The notes: generated from the letters alone by a model not told the origin. A DNA stretch of 64,000 bases from Tubulanus polymorphus (GCF_964204645.1 NC_134029.1:9912850-9976849), one strand, 5' to 3'; numbered from the stretch's first letter, positions 35,855 to 47,039 are shown. Translations and numbers: made by a program.

Positions 35855-36256
35855 TCCACCACTAGATAGCTTAAAAGGGGCTGTAGCCCAATAGATGATT
35901 TGAAAAGGGATGGGTAGTCCACCCTAGATAGGCCTATATTACTTGATTCGAAAAGGGTCTGTAGTCCACTCAATGTTTTATTTGAGACGGGTCGGTAGTC
36001 CACCCGATATTTTAGTTGAAAAGGGTCGGTAGTCCACGCAAAATATTATGCGAGACGGGTCGGTAGTCCACCCGATATATTATTCGAGACTGGTCGGTAG
36101 TCCACCCAAAATATTATTCGAGACGGATCGGTAGTCCACCCGATATATTATTCGAGAAGGGTCGGTAGTCCACCCAATATATCATTTGAAAGGGTCGGTA
36201 TTCCATCCGATTTATTTTTCGGGACGGGTCGGTAGTCCACCCGATTGACCATTCGG
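35848..36256 (+). repeat. Minisatellite, about 12 units of 30-40 bp
   Basis: Units share a core GGGTCGGTAGTCCACCCGA with an AT-rich spacer (ATATTATTCGAGAC-like). GTAGTCCA or a close variant recurs 12 times between about 35850 and 36250. Later units are the most alike. Many can form a small hairpin (GGGT...ACCC). The array fills the space between the SGNH and gag ORFs. Confidence 0.9.
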
Positions 36257-36312
36257 AAAGGGTTGCCAAGCAGCACACATAGTGTACACAAATTTTTCTC
36301 CTTCCAGTAGTC

Positions 36313-37240
36313 ATGCCTAACCCAACACGAAAACGTTCAACAGCTCAACCTCGCAAAGCAAGGGCCAAGCGCTCAAAGAAGACGTCGGCTCCAGCAGCCG
36401 AAGGGATAGCGAATACGGTGGTGCCACCAACGCAGATTCTCGCAGAAGATCAGCTAAATGGGCCACTGCAGCAGCTACAAAATCAGATGCAGCAGGCGAA
36501 TGCGCTGATGCAAAACATGCAGGCAATGGTCGAGCAAGCCGCAGAGAAGCTCCAGGCAGCGTCGCAAGCTGCGGAATGCACGCAAGTATTGCCTGAGCTG
36601 AGTATTGTCACAAACGCGACACCCGTAGGTAGGGATTTTGACCCCTTTGTTCCCCCATCGGTCAGCATCGATGCGCTAGTACCTATCAAGGTGAAGCAGG
36701 CCATTTGGGAGGAGCAATACGTGGATCTCGCCAGCTTGGTGAGAAGCCCAAACACCCAATTGGCATTTTCAGTGAGCCCAGTAGCCGACAGAGGTGCCCC
36801 TTCGCTGAGAATCGTGCCCACTAAAGCAGCGCCAATAAGGTCCATCAGTCAGTGGGTGGACGTTTTTGAAATTTTCTGCACCGTTTACCTGGCCAAGGAG
36901 GTTAACCTGCGCCATGTGCCTGAGCTAATTAGGTACAGGGGGAATATAAAGTCGATAGCGAGTCAAAGGGGTGATTGGATTTTCTATGAACAGAATTATT
37001 GGGCCCAACGAGCTGCAAGGCAGGGCGACCTGCCCTGGGGCAGTGTATGTTGGGACTTATGGATGACCGCAAAGGCCAGGGGGAGCAGCAGAATGGGAGA
37101 GGCAGCTTTTTCGAGGGCGAACACAGAAACGATATTGTTTCCAATTTAACGGGGGGAAACAGTGCGCGAACACCCCATGCCAGTATGTGCATAAATGCCG
37201 TAGATGCGATGGCCAACACCCAGCAACAAAATGTTTTCAT
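36313..37240 (+). pseudogene. Ngaro-like gag (ORF1) with zinc region after a frameshift
   Basis: The ATG at 36313 opens a basic N-terminus (MPNPTRKRSTAQPRKARAKR), a Gln/Ala-rich coiled-coil-like stretch (about residues 40-90) and then the conserved core with QWVDVFEIFCTVYL (about 36850), GDWIFYEQNYWAQRAA (about 36970) and CWDLWMTAKA. This frame ends at 37149. A frame change near 37130 restores CFQFNGGKQCANTPCQYVH...CRRCDGQHPATKC (to about 37235), the CCCH-plus-CCHC-like zinc region at the end of DIRS/Ngaro ORF1 proteins. One frameshift appears to be the only lesion in the gag. Confidence 0.8.
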
Positions 37241-37299
37241 GCACAGCGCCCATCAATCAGGCCAAACCACTGCCTCCCATAGATTTGACGCCAAGTCGA

Positions 37300-38990
37300 A
37301 CTAGTTTAGATCAATTCCCTATACCTTCCACCCCAGTTAATATACAGACTCTTTCTTCATACCTAGAAGTTTATCCCCGCCCTGCGTTTGATTACCTAGT
37401 TAACGGCCTTCGTCGCGGTTTAAGGCTAGGGTCTTTTAACAGTGGAGCCCTGGCGCCCTGGTTTTTAAAACAAACATTAGGAATCTCCCTTCGGCACTGG
37501 CGAACAGGGAGGCGGTCGACACCAAGATCCGATTAGAGGTTAAGTTAGGGCATATAAAAGGCCCCTATAGAAAGCCAATCACTCCTTGGGGAAAACCCCT
37601 ATTTCTATCCCCCCCTAGGCGCGGTGCCGAAATCCGCGGGTCATACACCGTCTCTCCTACCCCAGGGACTAGTCTGTAAATGACACGATCCCCCTGAGCT
37701 GAGTGCAGTCCAGTACTCTACCATCCAAGACGCCATAAAGGGCATCAAGCAGCTGGGTCATGGGGTTTTCCAGGCCAAAACTGACATCCAGTCAGCTTTT
37801 AGGATCTTACCAGTTAGCTGCCTAGATCAACATCTGCTTGGTTTCCAATGGGAGGGACAGTACTTCATGGATGCCTGCTTGCCAATGGGGGCCTCGAGCT
37901 CATGCTCTATCTTCGACAGGTTTTCATCGGCTCTTAAATGGATTACCATGAAAAAACTTGGGGCCTTTTGCGTCGTGCACATACTTGACGACTTTTTGTT
38001 CATTGCCTTGGGGTATGAGAGATGCTGCATAGACCTGTCAAATTTCCTTCATTTTCTTCACTTAGCCGGCGTGCCCGCCGCCCGAAAAAACTTTCTCCCC
38101 GGTGCCAGTCCTGCCCTTCATCGGGATAACATTGGACTGCCAAATGTTTGAAGCCTGCTTGCCGGAGGACAAGCTAGCCAAAGGCAGAGCCTTATTAGAG
38201 GAGTTCCTGGCTAGGCCCAAGGTCACCCTCAGGGAACTTCAGTCCCTCATTTTCTGAATTTCGCTTGCTCGGTGGTGTTGCCAGGTTGCCCTTTTCTACG
38301 TAGGCTCATCGACCTTACCATCGGAATCATCTTCCCGCACCATCATATACGCTTAACAAAGGCGACCAAGTCAGATTTGCGAGTCTGGCAGACATTTCTT
38401 CGAAACTTTAATGGGAGATCGTTCTTCATCAAGGACCTAAGGGCCTCAGACAAATTCTAGGACCTGTTCACTGACGCGGCAGGTTCCCTAGGCTTCGGTG
38501 CAGTATCAGGGTCCAGATGGTTTTACGGGGAGTGGCCCGAGTCATGGGCGCCTCTAGACATAGCTGTCTTAGAACGGTATCCCATAGTAGCAGCAATCGC
38601 CACCTGGGGGCACTCTTGGGAGAACAAAGCGGTGTGTTTCAGGTCGGACAACCAGGCAGTGGTGGATGTAATCAACAAGCAGTCAGCCAGACACCCCCAA
38701 CTAATGTCCCTGCTACGGCAGCTGGTATTACTCTGTCTTCAACATAACATTGTTTTCAGGGCCAAACACGTACCAGGTGTGGAAAACACTCAGGCCAATC
38801 TCCTTTCACGATTACAGGTTGAACGGTTCAAACAGATAGCAGGCCACATGGACCAAGCACCGTCGACAGTCCCAGCCCAGTGGTATCCAACTGGATTGAG
38901 TCCGCTTATACTAACTAACCTGATGAGAGCTGCACTGTCTAACTCAACAAGGGCTGCGTACAACCGGGCATGGGCAAAAGTTTTGGCGTA
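37300..38990 (+). pseudogene. Ngaro-like reverse transcriptase and RNase H, broken
   Basis: RT blocks include EVKLGHIKGPYRKP (about 37530-37570), FQAKTDIQSAFRILPV (first Asp, about 37770), DACLPMGASSSCSIF (about 37870) and the active site VVHILDDFLFIA (LDD at 37984-37992). RNase H follows after a TAG at 38458-38460 with LFTDAAGSLGFGAV, CFRSDNQAVVDVINKQ (about 38640) and HVPGVENTQANLLSRL. The last frame runs on into the recombinase start (to 38991). At least four frame changes occur before 38460, while the RNase H part is nearly open. Confidence 0.85.
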
Positions 38991-39640
38991 ACTACCGGTC
39001 TCCGAGTGTTCCTTCCAGTCCCCAGCTCGGTGATTGCCTATTTTGTCGCGTTCATGCACGAGTCAGAGGCTTCCGCAGCGTCCATCGCCTCGACCCTCTC
39101 AGAGGTCACTTATTTCCACAGGGAAGCGGGATACTCGAGCCCATGTGACAGCTTCGTCATCCAAAGACTCCTCGCCGGCGCCAGGAACCTGTCCGCTGCA
39201 CCAGACCTTAGATTACCGATTACACGTGACATTTTACACCAGCTCATTCGGAATGCCCCTTTGGTGCTCGAATCACCCTACACTACTGCGATGGTCAGGT
39301 GCATGATGGCCTTGGCTTTCTGTGGGTTCTTGTGCCTGGGTGAACTCCTACCCACGTCTGTCACAGGGGCACCTAAAGTGGTTCAGCTGCGTGACAATGT
39401 ACAAAGCGGCCAGACATTACAACTAACCATCCGGAGTTTCAAACACGGCGCTAAGCAAGGTCCCCAGACCATAAATTTATTGCCACACACGGGCGACCCC
39501 CTTCAGTTACGGGACCTCTTTCAATCTTATATGAGGGTACGTGGACAGGATCCTGGACCCTTATTTATGAAGTCAGATGGATCCCCTTTCCCCGTGACAT
39601 TTACCTGGTTGCCATGGCAACGGTATACTTTCTCCATCTG
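38890..39640 (+). pseudogene. Tyrosine recombinase of the Ngaro-like element, truncated
   Basis: The core-binding domain begins ALSNSTRAAYNRAWAKV (about 38930), changes frame near 38990 and continues through FVAFMHESEASAASIASTLS. The catalytic domain reads MALAFCGFLCLGELLPT (about 39305-39350) and SFKHGAKQGPQ (about 39440). The first catalytic Arg expected in GF(L/M)R(L/I)xEL is Cys here. The HxxR box and nucleophile Tyr are absent, because the frame ends at 39640 within unrelated sequence. Recombinase of this kind integrates circular cDNA. This copy cannot. Confidence 0.8.
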
Positions 39641-40140
39641 ATCATCCAAGGTGTTCCCGTGTGTACTCGTTTTCATGTGTGTATGATTTCTACATGCTTC
39701 CGCTTATGACATAATATTCCTTTTTGCTAAAATAATAAATGTCTCAGGCGCCTGGCCATTTCACCACATATCTGTCTTTGCCTCAGTCTATGGCTGCATA
39801 AATTAATTATTGTGGCACTTGTATAATTACTAGAGAATACTTAAGTGCATAGATTGCAGTTTTGTCAATTATAATCTTCGTGTACCGGGCGCCAAAATTT
39901 TGTGTAGCTGCTTGGCTACATTGGTAAAAAAGTACTCGAAAATATTTTGGAAGTAAATATTTTAGCTGTTTTAGCTGTTTTTTGCACATAAAGGCTATTT
40001 TGCTGGACTGCACATAACATTTACATGTTTTACATGTTCCCCACCTATTGTCAGCCAGCGCGGTGGTATGACTCATTATCCAATGCCAAAATTTTTACAA
40101 ATATTTTGTGCAGAAGATTTAAAATAAAAAAAATTAACTT
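39641..40140. other. No gene; probably left arm of piggyBac PB5
   Basis: AT-rich sequence between the truncated recombinase and the first PB5 exon. A splice acceptor (TTTTGCAG) at about 40143-40150 precedes PB5 coding, so part of this could be its first intron. No clear TTAACCC terminus was found. Confidence 0.35.
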
Positions 40141-41639
40141 TATTTTGCAGACACATATCGGATATAAATGATATTCTGGATGCTGTCCTAGATGACGGCA
40201 GTGAGTGTGACCAGCTGTCGAATGGTCAGGTTGATGATGATGATGATGGCTGGGATGACTATGATCCAGACATAGACAAGCCACCAGCGATGACGACATC
40301 CCTGACGACCGTAATCAAAGTGATAGTGATCGATCCGATTCGGATGATGAACCGTTGTCATCTATCGCCAATCCTAATAGGCTGAACACAAACAATCAGC
40401 TGACAGCTAGATCGGATGAACAGTACGAGTTTGAAAGTCGACGACAGTTTGTGGCACCAACTGTTCCAAACTTCACACCGGAACCTGTTAGACCAGACCC
40501 AGCGGAGAAGACACTATTTGAATGCTTCAAGTCATTTGTGACCGACGAAATGATTGAACTGGTTGCAACTGAGTCCAACAAGTATGGCATCGAGAAAAAA
40601 GGTCAAAATTTTCAGTTCACGGCAAAAGAAATTGAGACGTACCTCGGTCTATATGGGCCTTGTGAAAATGCCAGCTGTGAGTTGCTACAGGCAAAACGAA
40701 CTTAGATACTTTCCAGTAGCGGACAATATGAGCCGTAATCGCTTTTATAGCATCCAGTCGATGATTCATTTCGTCGATAACAATCTTGCCACAGAAGATG
40801 ATAAAAAAGCTGATCGGATATGGAAACTCCGTCCGTGGTTAGAATCACTGCGGAAAAATTTTCTTTCGGTCAGTAATGATGATGAAAACCAAAGCATAGA
40901 CGAGAATATGGTCGCCTTCAAAGGAAGGTCAATTTGTAAGCAGTACATGCCAAAAAAAACCCAAAAAATGGGGCTTTAAATTGTGGGTGTGTGGTGCATC
41001 TGGTTTCCTCCACGATTTCGCTGTATACCAAGGCAAGGGCACTGGCATTGTTATCAATGATCTACCACACTGTGGCCTTGGCGGTAATGTTGTTTTGCAG
41101 ATGTGTCAATCACTACCACCAAATATACCATACAAGGTCTTTGCAGAAAATTATTTTTCCAACTTTGAAATGGCAGCTGAACTTGCTCGACGGGGTCTTC
41201 AGTACACAGGTACAATTCAGTCACACTGTGTACACAATGCGCCGCTAAAATCCGAGAAAGATTTGAAAGAAATGGGACGTGGAGAGAAGACCAGAAACCT
41301 GTCTCTCGTGTGCTGGTTAGACAACAAGGTCATGAGGCTTATTCAGGGCTGCCAACCTTTCAAAATTCCAATTAGGGATGAATGGCAGATTAATTAGGAA
41401 TATTGAAGGTTTCAATAGGAATATATCGAAACCGAAGAAATTGTGACTTTTCCAAGTAGGAATATTTTGCTTTCAATTAGGAGGTTCGCCATGTCTTCAA
41501 TCGCATCGATTATACATCGTTTAAGCCGAGAACCAATGAAACAAATGCTCACATAAAAAAACGTACCGCGATTTTACATGAATTGGCTCAATGCCAACTT
41601 CATATCGCTAACAAAGGTAAACCAATAAGCAAGTTCTGC

Positions 41640-41760
41640 AGAATGTATTTTTTCTTTATTATTTTATGAAAGATGAAATTATCTATTAGCAAAATAAAAA
41701 ATCAGCAAATTCTACAGAATGTATTTTTTCTTTATTATTTTATGAAAGATAAAAATCAAC
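41640..41760. repeat. Two-unit tandem duplication in the hAT 3' region
   Basis: A block containing ACAGAATGTATTTTTTCTTT occurs at about 41638 and again at about 41713, a period of about 75 bases. Both lie between the right terminus and the stop codon of the hAT transposase. Confidence 0.8.
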
Positions 41761-42133
41761 AGTGTTTATCAAAAATATACAATAGACTAAAAATAAGAAC
41801 ATAAAACTGGCATAAATTGTCAAACGAATTACATAACACTATACAGCTGTCATGTGACAGATTGCAATATAAACCCTTAAAATGGAAATACTGTCCTGGC
41901 ATACTGTACATAGATTGCCTAACTTAAATACAACTACAGTCATGGGTCAAATTTCAACTCTGTTTTCATCTTGCTAAAATAAAAAAATATTCAAATCAAC
42001 TATTATTATTGAAATCTAATTTAGATTTAACTCCAGAATACTGATAACTCTACTAATTTGAGATTTTCACATTTTTTTCAGAGACAAGAGTCAGTCAGTA
42101 TAGACCAGAGACATAAGTCACCATTCAGATTGT

Positions 42134-45100
42134 CTAGTTTGTATCAATATTATTCAAAGCATTATATGTCGCACTTTTCACTTTCTTAAGCAAATCTGAA
42201 GATGGTTGAAAGTCTTTGCATTGTGTGGATGTTTTCATAACCATCAGTGACTGCAAGGTCTTCTGACCCAAAGCTGCTCTTGAATCCGTACGGTTCTTCC
42301 TTACGAAACTAAAAATTCTTTCGCAGCCAGCATTACTGACTGGTACAAGCAATATATGACACATCACCCTTGGCAGCAATCTGAAACGTATCGACCCAAC
42401 ATCATCCAACATCTTATGTATGATTTTCCATTGTGTCTCAACAGTCACTTCTTTTGATTTTTCATCGGCCCTTGCTGGTGGACTATGGAAACCAGATGGA
42501 AAATCATCATCATGCAAAGTTTGGAAGTCAGCATATTCGATTTCCAAGTCATCTCTAAAAACAATATCTCCAAGAATTACAGGGAATCTGTCCATGAAGT
42601 ATATCACTGACTGGAATGATCTAACCTTACGCATCAGTGGATCAGCTACCTACAAAAATTATTATTATCAATCGTTACACAAAAGTTGATAAGTCTATGA
42701 AACAATACAATTACGAAAGAATAAATACTTTTTTGAGTTCTCAAATTCAATGAATATTTTACCTCAGCATGACTCCAAAGAGGCTGGTCTTTTGGATTCA
42801 CCTTCTCCTTCAGGTAGGTGCAGGCAGCTGAATAAAACTTCACAACATCCTGATAGAATTTCTTCTTGGTTTCGTCAGTGACTGTTTCCACCAATTTCCG
42901 AGCCTCATCCCCTATGAACAGGTCTTTTTTGTCTTTTATATTATACCTAGGGGTAAAGAAAATTATCATAAATACATATGCAAGGAGCTGAATAAAAGTT
43001 ACATCAGACAGCATTAATAATAGTTAACAGCAGAAGAAGTAGTGTAATGCAAATGAAACTCACTACATTTCTTTATGTAGGCCTAAAAGAATCTACTCCA
43101 GTGAAAAAAATTTATTCACTTACAAAGGAATTACAATGACACTGGATGGATGAAAAATACCTTGAGGTGAAATCGATTGAGTAAGGTGTACAACCCTGGT
43201 TAAATGCTGCTGGCTTGCATATACAGAGAAGTAGTCTGTACATAAGTCGCTCCAAAATTCGTTTCACTTTGTGAACCAATGCACTTTCAGTTTCAAGGTA
43301 TCCATTTGTGCTCTCAAACACCTGTAAAAAAAGAAATCATAAGAGCTTGTGAAATAAAATCTTTTATCAGTAAGAAAGACCCTATAAAACACAAAAAAGT
43401 TTATAATCCTAATTATTTAGGGTTATGACTTGGTGATATAATGCTTACCGAGATCGCTTTAATCAGAAATGCAGTGTATAGTTTTGATGTGCGTCTCTGG
43501 AAAAACTTGTGTAATTTAGTTTTTATCGCTCCTGCGGTGACAGGGCCATCATCAAAATCGTCGAGAAACTCTTGATCATCATCTCCATCAGTATCATGGC
43601 CTATCTCTTTCGCAAAATATCTCCTCAGCGCTTCCCATTGTTCCAGCATCCTGCTAAGGGCTGGGCCCATACTGAGCCAGCGTGTAGCCACATGCTTCAG
43701 TATCGTATGATCTGGCAGGCCGCATTCCTTCTGGATGGTTTGAAAACTTGCAGATCTTTTACTCGTTTTGGTTACATACCAATGCAGCTGGCGTAATAGA
43801 TCATCAAAGTCAAATAAAGGCTGTAAACAAAAGATATGCGCACCGATTTCAAACGATGAAAGTATAACAATGGTACAGCAGAATAGCAACTACAAGTTTC
43901 TAGAACTTTAACTTTATTGAGTTTATGTCATTTGATTATGTGTAAACCATAAGGCAGCACGTGTAAGCTGAACGAATAAGGCTATCCTATCTGAGTTGAT
44001 GAAAATTAGAAGATGGTGAAATTACTACATATTGAAAATGAAATCAAAAGTAAAATCTTAGTTACCTTAATGGCTGTATTCAGGCCTTTCTTCAATGCTA
44101 AATGGAGCAAATGATTAACGCATCCAGCGAGGTGTACCTCTTTTTGGTGATCTCTAACATATTTTATTACACCCTTGTGTCTTCCAACATTGCTATTTGT
44201 GTTATCACACACAAGCGAAAGTAGATTCTCCCATGGTATAGCGTTCACTTCTAATTCTGCTTTGATTATATTAAATATTGCCTCTCCTGTGTGCGACTGA
44301 TTCCATATTGGGTTAGCTAACAGGTCCAATTTTGTTTCTAACTGTTCATCCACATATCTCACAACGATTGGATAATATGTCTCTTGTTTGTACGTAGAAC
44401 CATCTACACCAAGAACAAAGGGAGATCACGATAGGTAAAACACAATATCCGTGTTGACGCGATGAGGAGAGAATCCCACAATGATAATAAAAAGTCCGAA
44501 AATGAAACTTCGAGATAGTAGTTTATTCAACGTTTCGACTATATCCTAATAGTCATCTTTCATTCCTGAAGATGACTATTAGGATATAGTCGAAACGTTG
44601 AATAAACTACTATCTCGAAGTTTCATTTTCGGACTTTTTATTATCATTGTGGGATTCTCTCCTCAACAAAGGGAGATGATTTCAATCTCGATACAGAAGA
44701 TGACACGATATCAGTCGCAACCGCATTCACAATATGAGTTGTTTTGGTGCGACCGCATTTATAATTCGTAGCATTCGGATGGCCAGGGAACATATCTCTG
44801 AATAGTTGCCCAGCCTTATCGGAAACTGCGAGAGGTAAACTGTTCATAACCACAAAGACTGTGAATAATGTCTCAGCCTTGATCAAACTTTCTTTCTCCT
44901 GCGAAGTACTAAAAAACTTCGAGATTTTTTCCACATTAGCTGCTGACTTGTGTTTAGTTGTGGAAAAATGTTTTTTTTCTATATCATTAAGGCCACCATG
45001 CGATATGTTGATATGCGAACCACATCTATCACAGTATGCGTAATAACGGCCTAGCGAACTAGGTTTAATAAAAGAATATTTCTGAGAATATTCGTTCTTA

Positions 45101-45249
45101 AACCTCTGCTTCGTTTTACTAGATTCATTTTCTTTGGTTTTTTTCGGAGGAGGCTCACGATCGTCATTGGTGTCATCACCAACATCGGAGGGAAAAGGTT
45201 CTTCGTCTTCAACTTCAGATCCTGTTTCAGTGACAGTAAATAAATCCAT
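42134..45249 (-). pseudogene. hAT transposase, five exons, intact except for a Penelope hairpin insertion
   Basis: Exons (minus strand): 45249-44066, 43820-43449, 43321-43161, 42946-42763 and 42649-42134. All junctions are GT-AG with compatible phases. Exon 1 gives an acidic N-terminus and a BED-like zinc finger (CDRCGSHINISHGGLNDIEKKH...H, about 45020-44950), then LGVDGSTYKQ and SLVCDNTNSNVGRHKG with likely catalytic Asp positions, and CVNHLLHLALKKG. Exon 5 ends in the hAT dimerisation motif PVSNAGCERIFSFVRKN (about 42350-42290). Without the 238-bp insertion at 44427-44664 and one 13-bp repeat, the frame is open for about 721 residues, a normal hAT length. No other stop or shift was seen. 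Confidence 0.9.
44427..44664. mobile_element. Penelope-derived hairpin element (238 bp) inside the hAT transposase
   Basis: Flanked by 13-bp duplications AACAAAGGGAGAT (44414-44426 and 44665-44677). After a 37-base leader containing ACACAATATCCGTGT come two 96-base arms (44464-44559 and 44569-44664) that are reverse complements, separated by 9 bases. The right arm contains CTGAAGATGACTAT...ATAGTCGAAACG, a hammerhead-like arrangement also seen in the Penelope copy at 61998. Leader, inverted arms and duplication length all match that copy, so this is a minimal non-autonomous derivative. Confidence 0.85.
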
Positions 45250-45785
45250 TTCTGTTAATTTCCAGCATTAATTCCACGTACAGAACTGAAAGATACAAAC
45301 AGTAAAAAGTCTCTAAATCTACATGCAACTCGATGGTGCTGCCATCTGCCAAATATGCGAACTAAAAGTTTACTTTGAGATGCACTGCTCAAAAGCATCT
45401 TAAATTATCTTTTTAAATCAAACTAATACAAGAGTGACAACATTAAGGTTCAAACTAACAAAGCAATTGCTTACCGAAACAATTCAACCACAAATAACGA
45501 GTCCACACGTTGAAATCTAACCCGGATCTTCGAATGCTCATCGCGTTGCGAAAACAAGCTAATTACCGCAGTAAACCAATTCTTCTCCGAAACGATGCAG
45601 AGCAATTTGACAATAACAATCACATTTTGCCACATGTCATAATATTTTCACAAGAATGATTTAAAACAACGTATTTTAAAACGAATGAACTTTATTTTGA
45701 TTCTTGAAACAAATTAAGAGGCTGCTCTCCTACTATGAAATAATCGTGCGCCATGCGTAGATAAAATCAATAACACAGTTACTCT

Positions 45786-45787
<2 letters not shown>

Positions 45788-45820
<33 letters not shown>
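45788..45820. repeat. (AC)n microsatellite
   Basis: Run of about 15 AC dinucleotides in the 5' region of the hAT transposon. Confidence 0.95.
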
Positions 45821-46803
45821 CGCTGTTTATCGCCTGACCCACGTACACAGTATATATAGCGACGCACTCATCCGCCGCGCGCGTGCATATATATTCCCCA
45901 CCTATTCAATTCTGTTCTACCAAGTCATCATATTGTGTTACAACGCGCTGGCGGGTGGAAAATTGGACATCGCCGAAAAAGGAAAAAAAATCGGAATTTT
46001 GTATACCCGATCGTATCGTCGGAATTTCTTCACGCAAATCGGGAGGATTCCGAATAATTCGGGAGGGTTGGCAGCCCTGCTTATTTCCACATATGCTGGA
46101 AAAGACCCGGTCGAGCAGGTTCAGCGATATGACAAGTCCAGCAAAACTCATGTGCAGGTAAACCGTCCTGCCATAATCAAACTCTACAACCAGAGCATGG
46201 GTGGAGTAGATTTGCTTGACATGATGTCATCTCTGTATAAGCGACAGTTGAAGAGTAAAAGATGGTATCTGTATATCTTTTACCACACTGTCACCTTGGC
46301 AGTTGTGAATTCTTGGTTCTTGTACAGGCGAGATTGTAACTTACTTGGCATAAAGAAGACCATGCCCATGAAAGTATTCCAAGCCACCCTCGCCCAGGCT
46401 CTGGTAAAGAAGGGTAAGCCATGCCGTGGTCGTCCATCACTCGCAGAGCTCAAATCTCCACCGGCTAACAAGCATCGTGTGGCTACTCCAACTCCTGACA
46501 TCAGATATGAATGTGTTGACCATTGACCTATTCATGATGCAAATAAGCGCAATCGTTGCAAATTGTGCACGAAGGGATTCTCCCATTGGAAGTGTAACAA
46601 ATGTGAAGTATACTTGTGCCTGTTTCCACAGAGAAACTGCTATGCAACATACCACAGAAAGTAAGCTATGCAACATACCAAAGAAAGTAAATTACTTTTA
46701 AAATTTAATGGTCCTAGGTTGTTCTTTATGCCCTATAGGCTTAAAATACAGGTGGATATATTTTTAAGCCAGTTAGAAGTGTTCTTGGTCTTCAGAGGGT
46801 TAA

Positions 46804-47039
46804 ATCATATGAATGTGCAGAATAATTCTTATGACATGTACATGAAACATTAGGCTAAATACTTAATTCCATCTGCAAATGATGTCATGCATTTGAACAC
46901 GCTGAAATTCCGAATGAGATCACTCGTGGCGGAAATGGAGGTATTGAGGCCTTCTGTGACGGTTGAAGCATAGAAGTGTAAGCAAACGGGAAGGACGTAA
47001 ACATTTCCCAAGATTGTAAACTATCAAAATTCAAAATTT
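46804..47039. other. Flank between PB5 and P-element-like exons
   Basis: No gene recognised. It may contain further 5' exons or introns of the P-element-like transposase that follows. Confidence 0.35.

Larger units (their letters stand above)
35228..39640 (+). mobile_element. Ngaro-like tyrosine-recombinase retrotransposon
   Basis: In order on the plus strand: SGNH hydrolase ORF, minisatellite, gag with CCCH/CCHC zinc region, RT, RNase H and tyrosine recombinase. Lack of a DIRS-type methyltransferase and of an integrase supports Ngaro rather than DIRS1 or LTR elements. The recombinase is truncated at 39640. Terminal split repeats were not identified. Confidence 0.8.
41344..46079 (-). mobile_element. 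Complete hAT transposon with 6-bp target duplication
   Basis: 14-bp perfect terminal repeats CAGGGCTGCCAACC (41344-41357, and inverted at 46066-46079) are flanked by CTTATT (41338-41343 and 46080-46085). The element is 4736 bp and encodes one spliced transposase on the minus strand. Most hAT families make 8-bp duplications, so 6 bp points to a less common lineage, and the nested element at 25610 shares this trait. Confidence 0.9.
40151..46660 (+). pseudogene. piggyBac transposase PB5 (interrupted by hAT 41344-46079)
   Basis: An acidic N-terminal exon starts after TTTTGCAG near 40151. DDE parts are DMIELVATES-like text near 40550, MSRNRFYSIQSMIHFVDN (about 40730), the first Asp in SIDENMVAFKG (about 40900), the second position in VFAENYFSN (about 41140) and, after the hAT insertion, the third Asp in YNQSMGGVDLLDMM (about 46190). 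The second position is Glu instead of Asp. Frame changes lie near 40280, 40660 and 40960. A TGA at 46524 interrupts the tail, which continues with CKLCTKGFSHWKCNKCEVYLC, a typical zinc-binding end. Removing the hAT and one CTTATT copy rejoins the reading frame across the insertion. Confidence 0.88.
40151..46803 (+). mobile_element. piggyBac-like element PB5, split by a hAT transposon
   Basis: Coding occupies 40151-41343 and 46086-46660. The right terminus is ...CTTCAGAGGG with TTAA at 46800-46803. The hAT element 41344-46079 lies between. The left terminus was not found. Confidence 0.75.

Noticed and set aside
35848-36256. Regularly spaced repeats resembling a CRISPR array
   Set aside because: Units drift in sequence and length, spacers are not unique, and the DNA is eukaryotic. 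It is a minisatellite.
36483-36845. Minus-strand 120-codon frame
   Set aside because: Antisense shadow of the Ngaro-like gag, with no motif of its own.
44541-44610. Functional hammerhead in the foldback element
   Set aside because: The core reads CTGAAGA instead of CTGATGA, which breaks an essential position, so only a relic is claimed.
46280-46501. Minus-strand 73-codon frame
   Set aside because: Antisense shadow of the PB5 transposase C-terminus.
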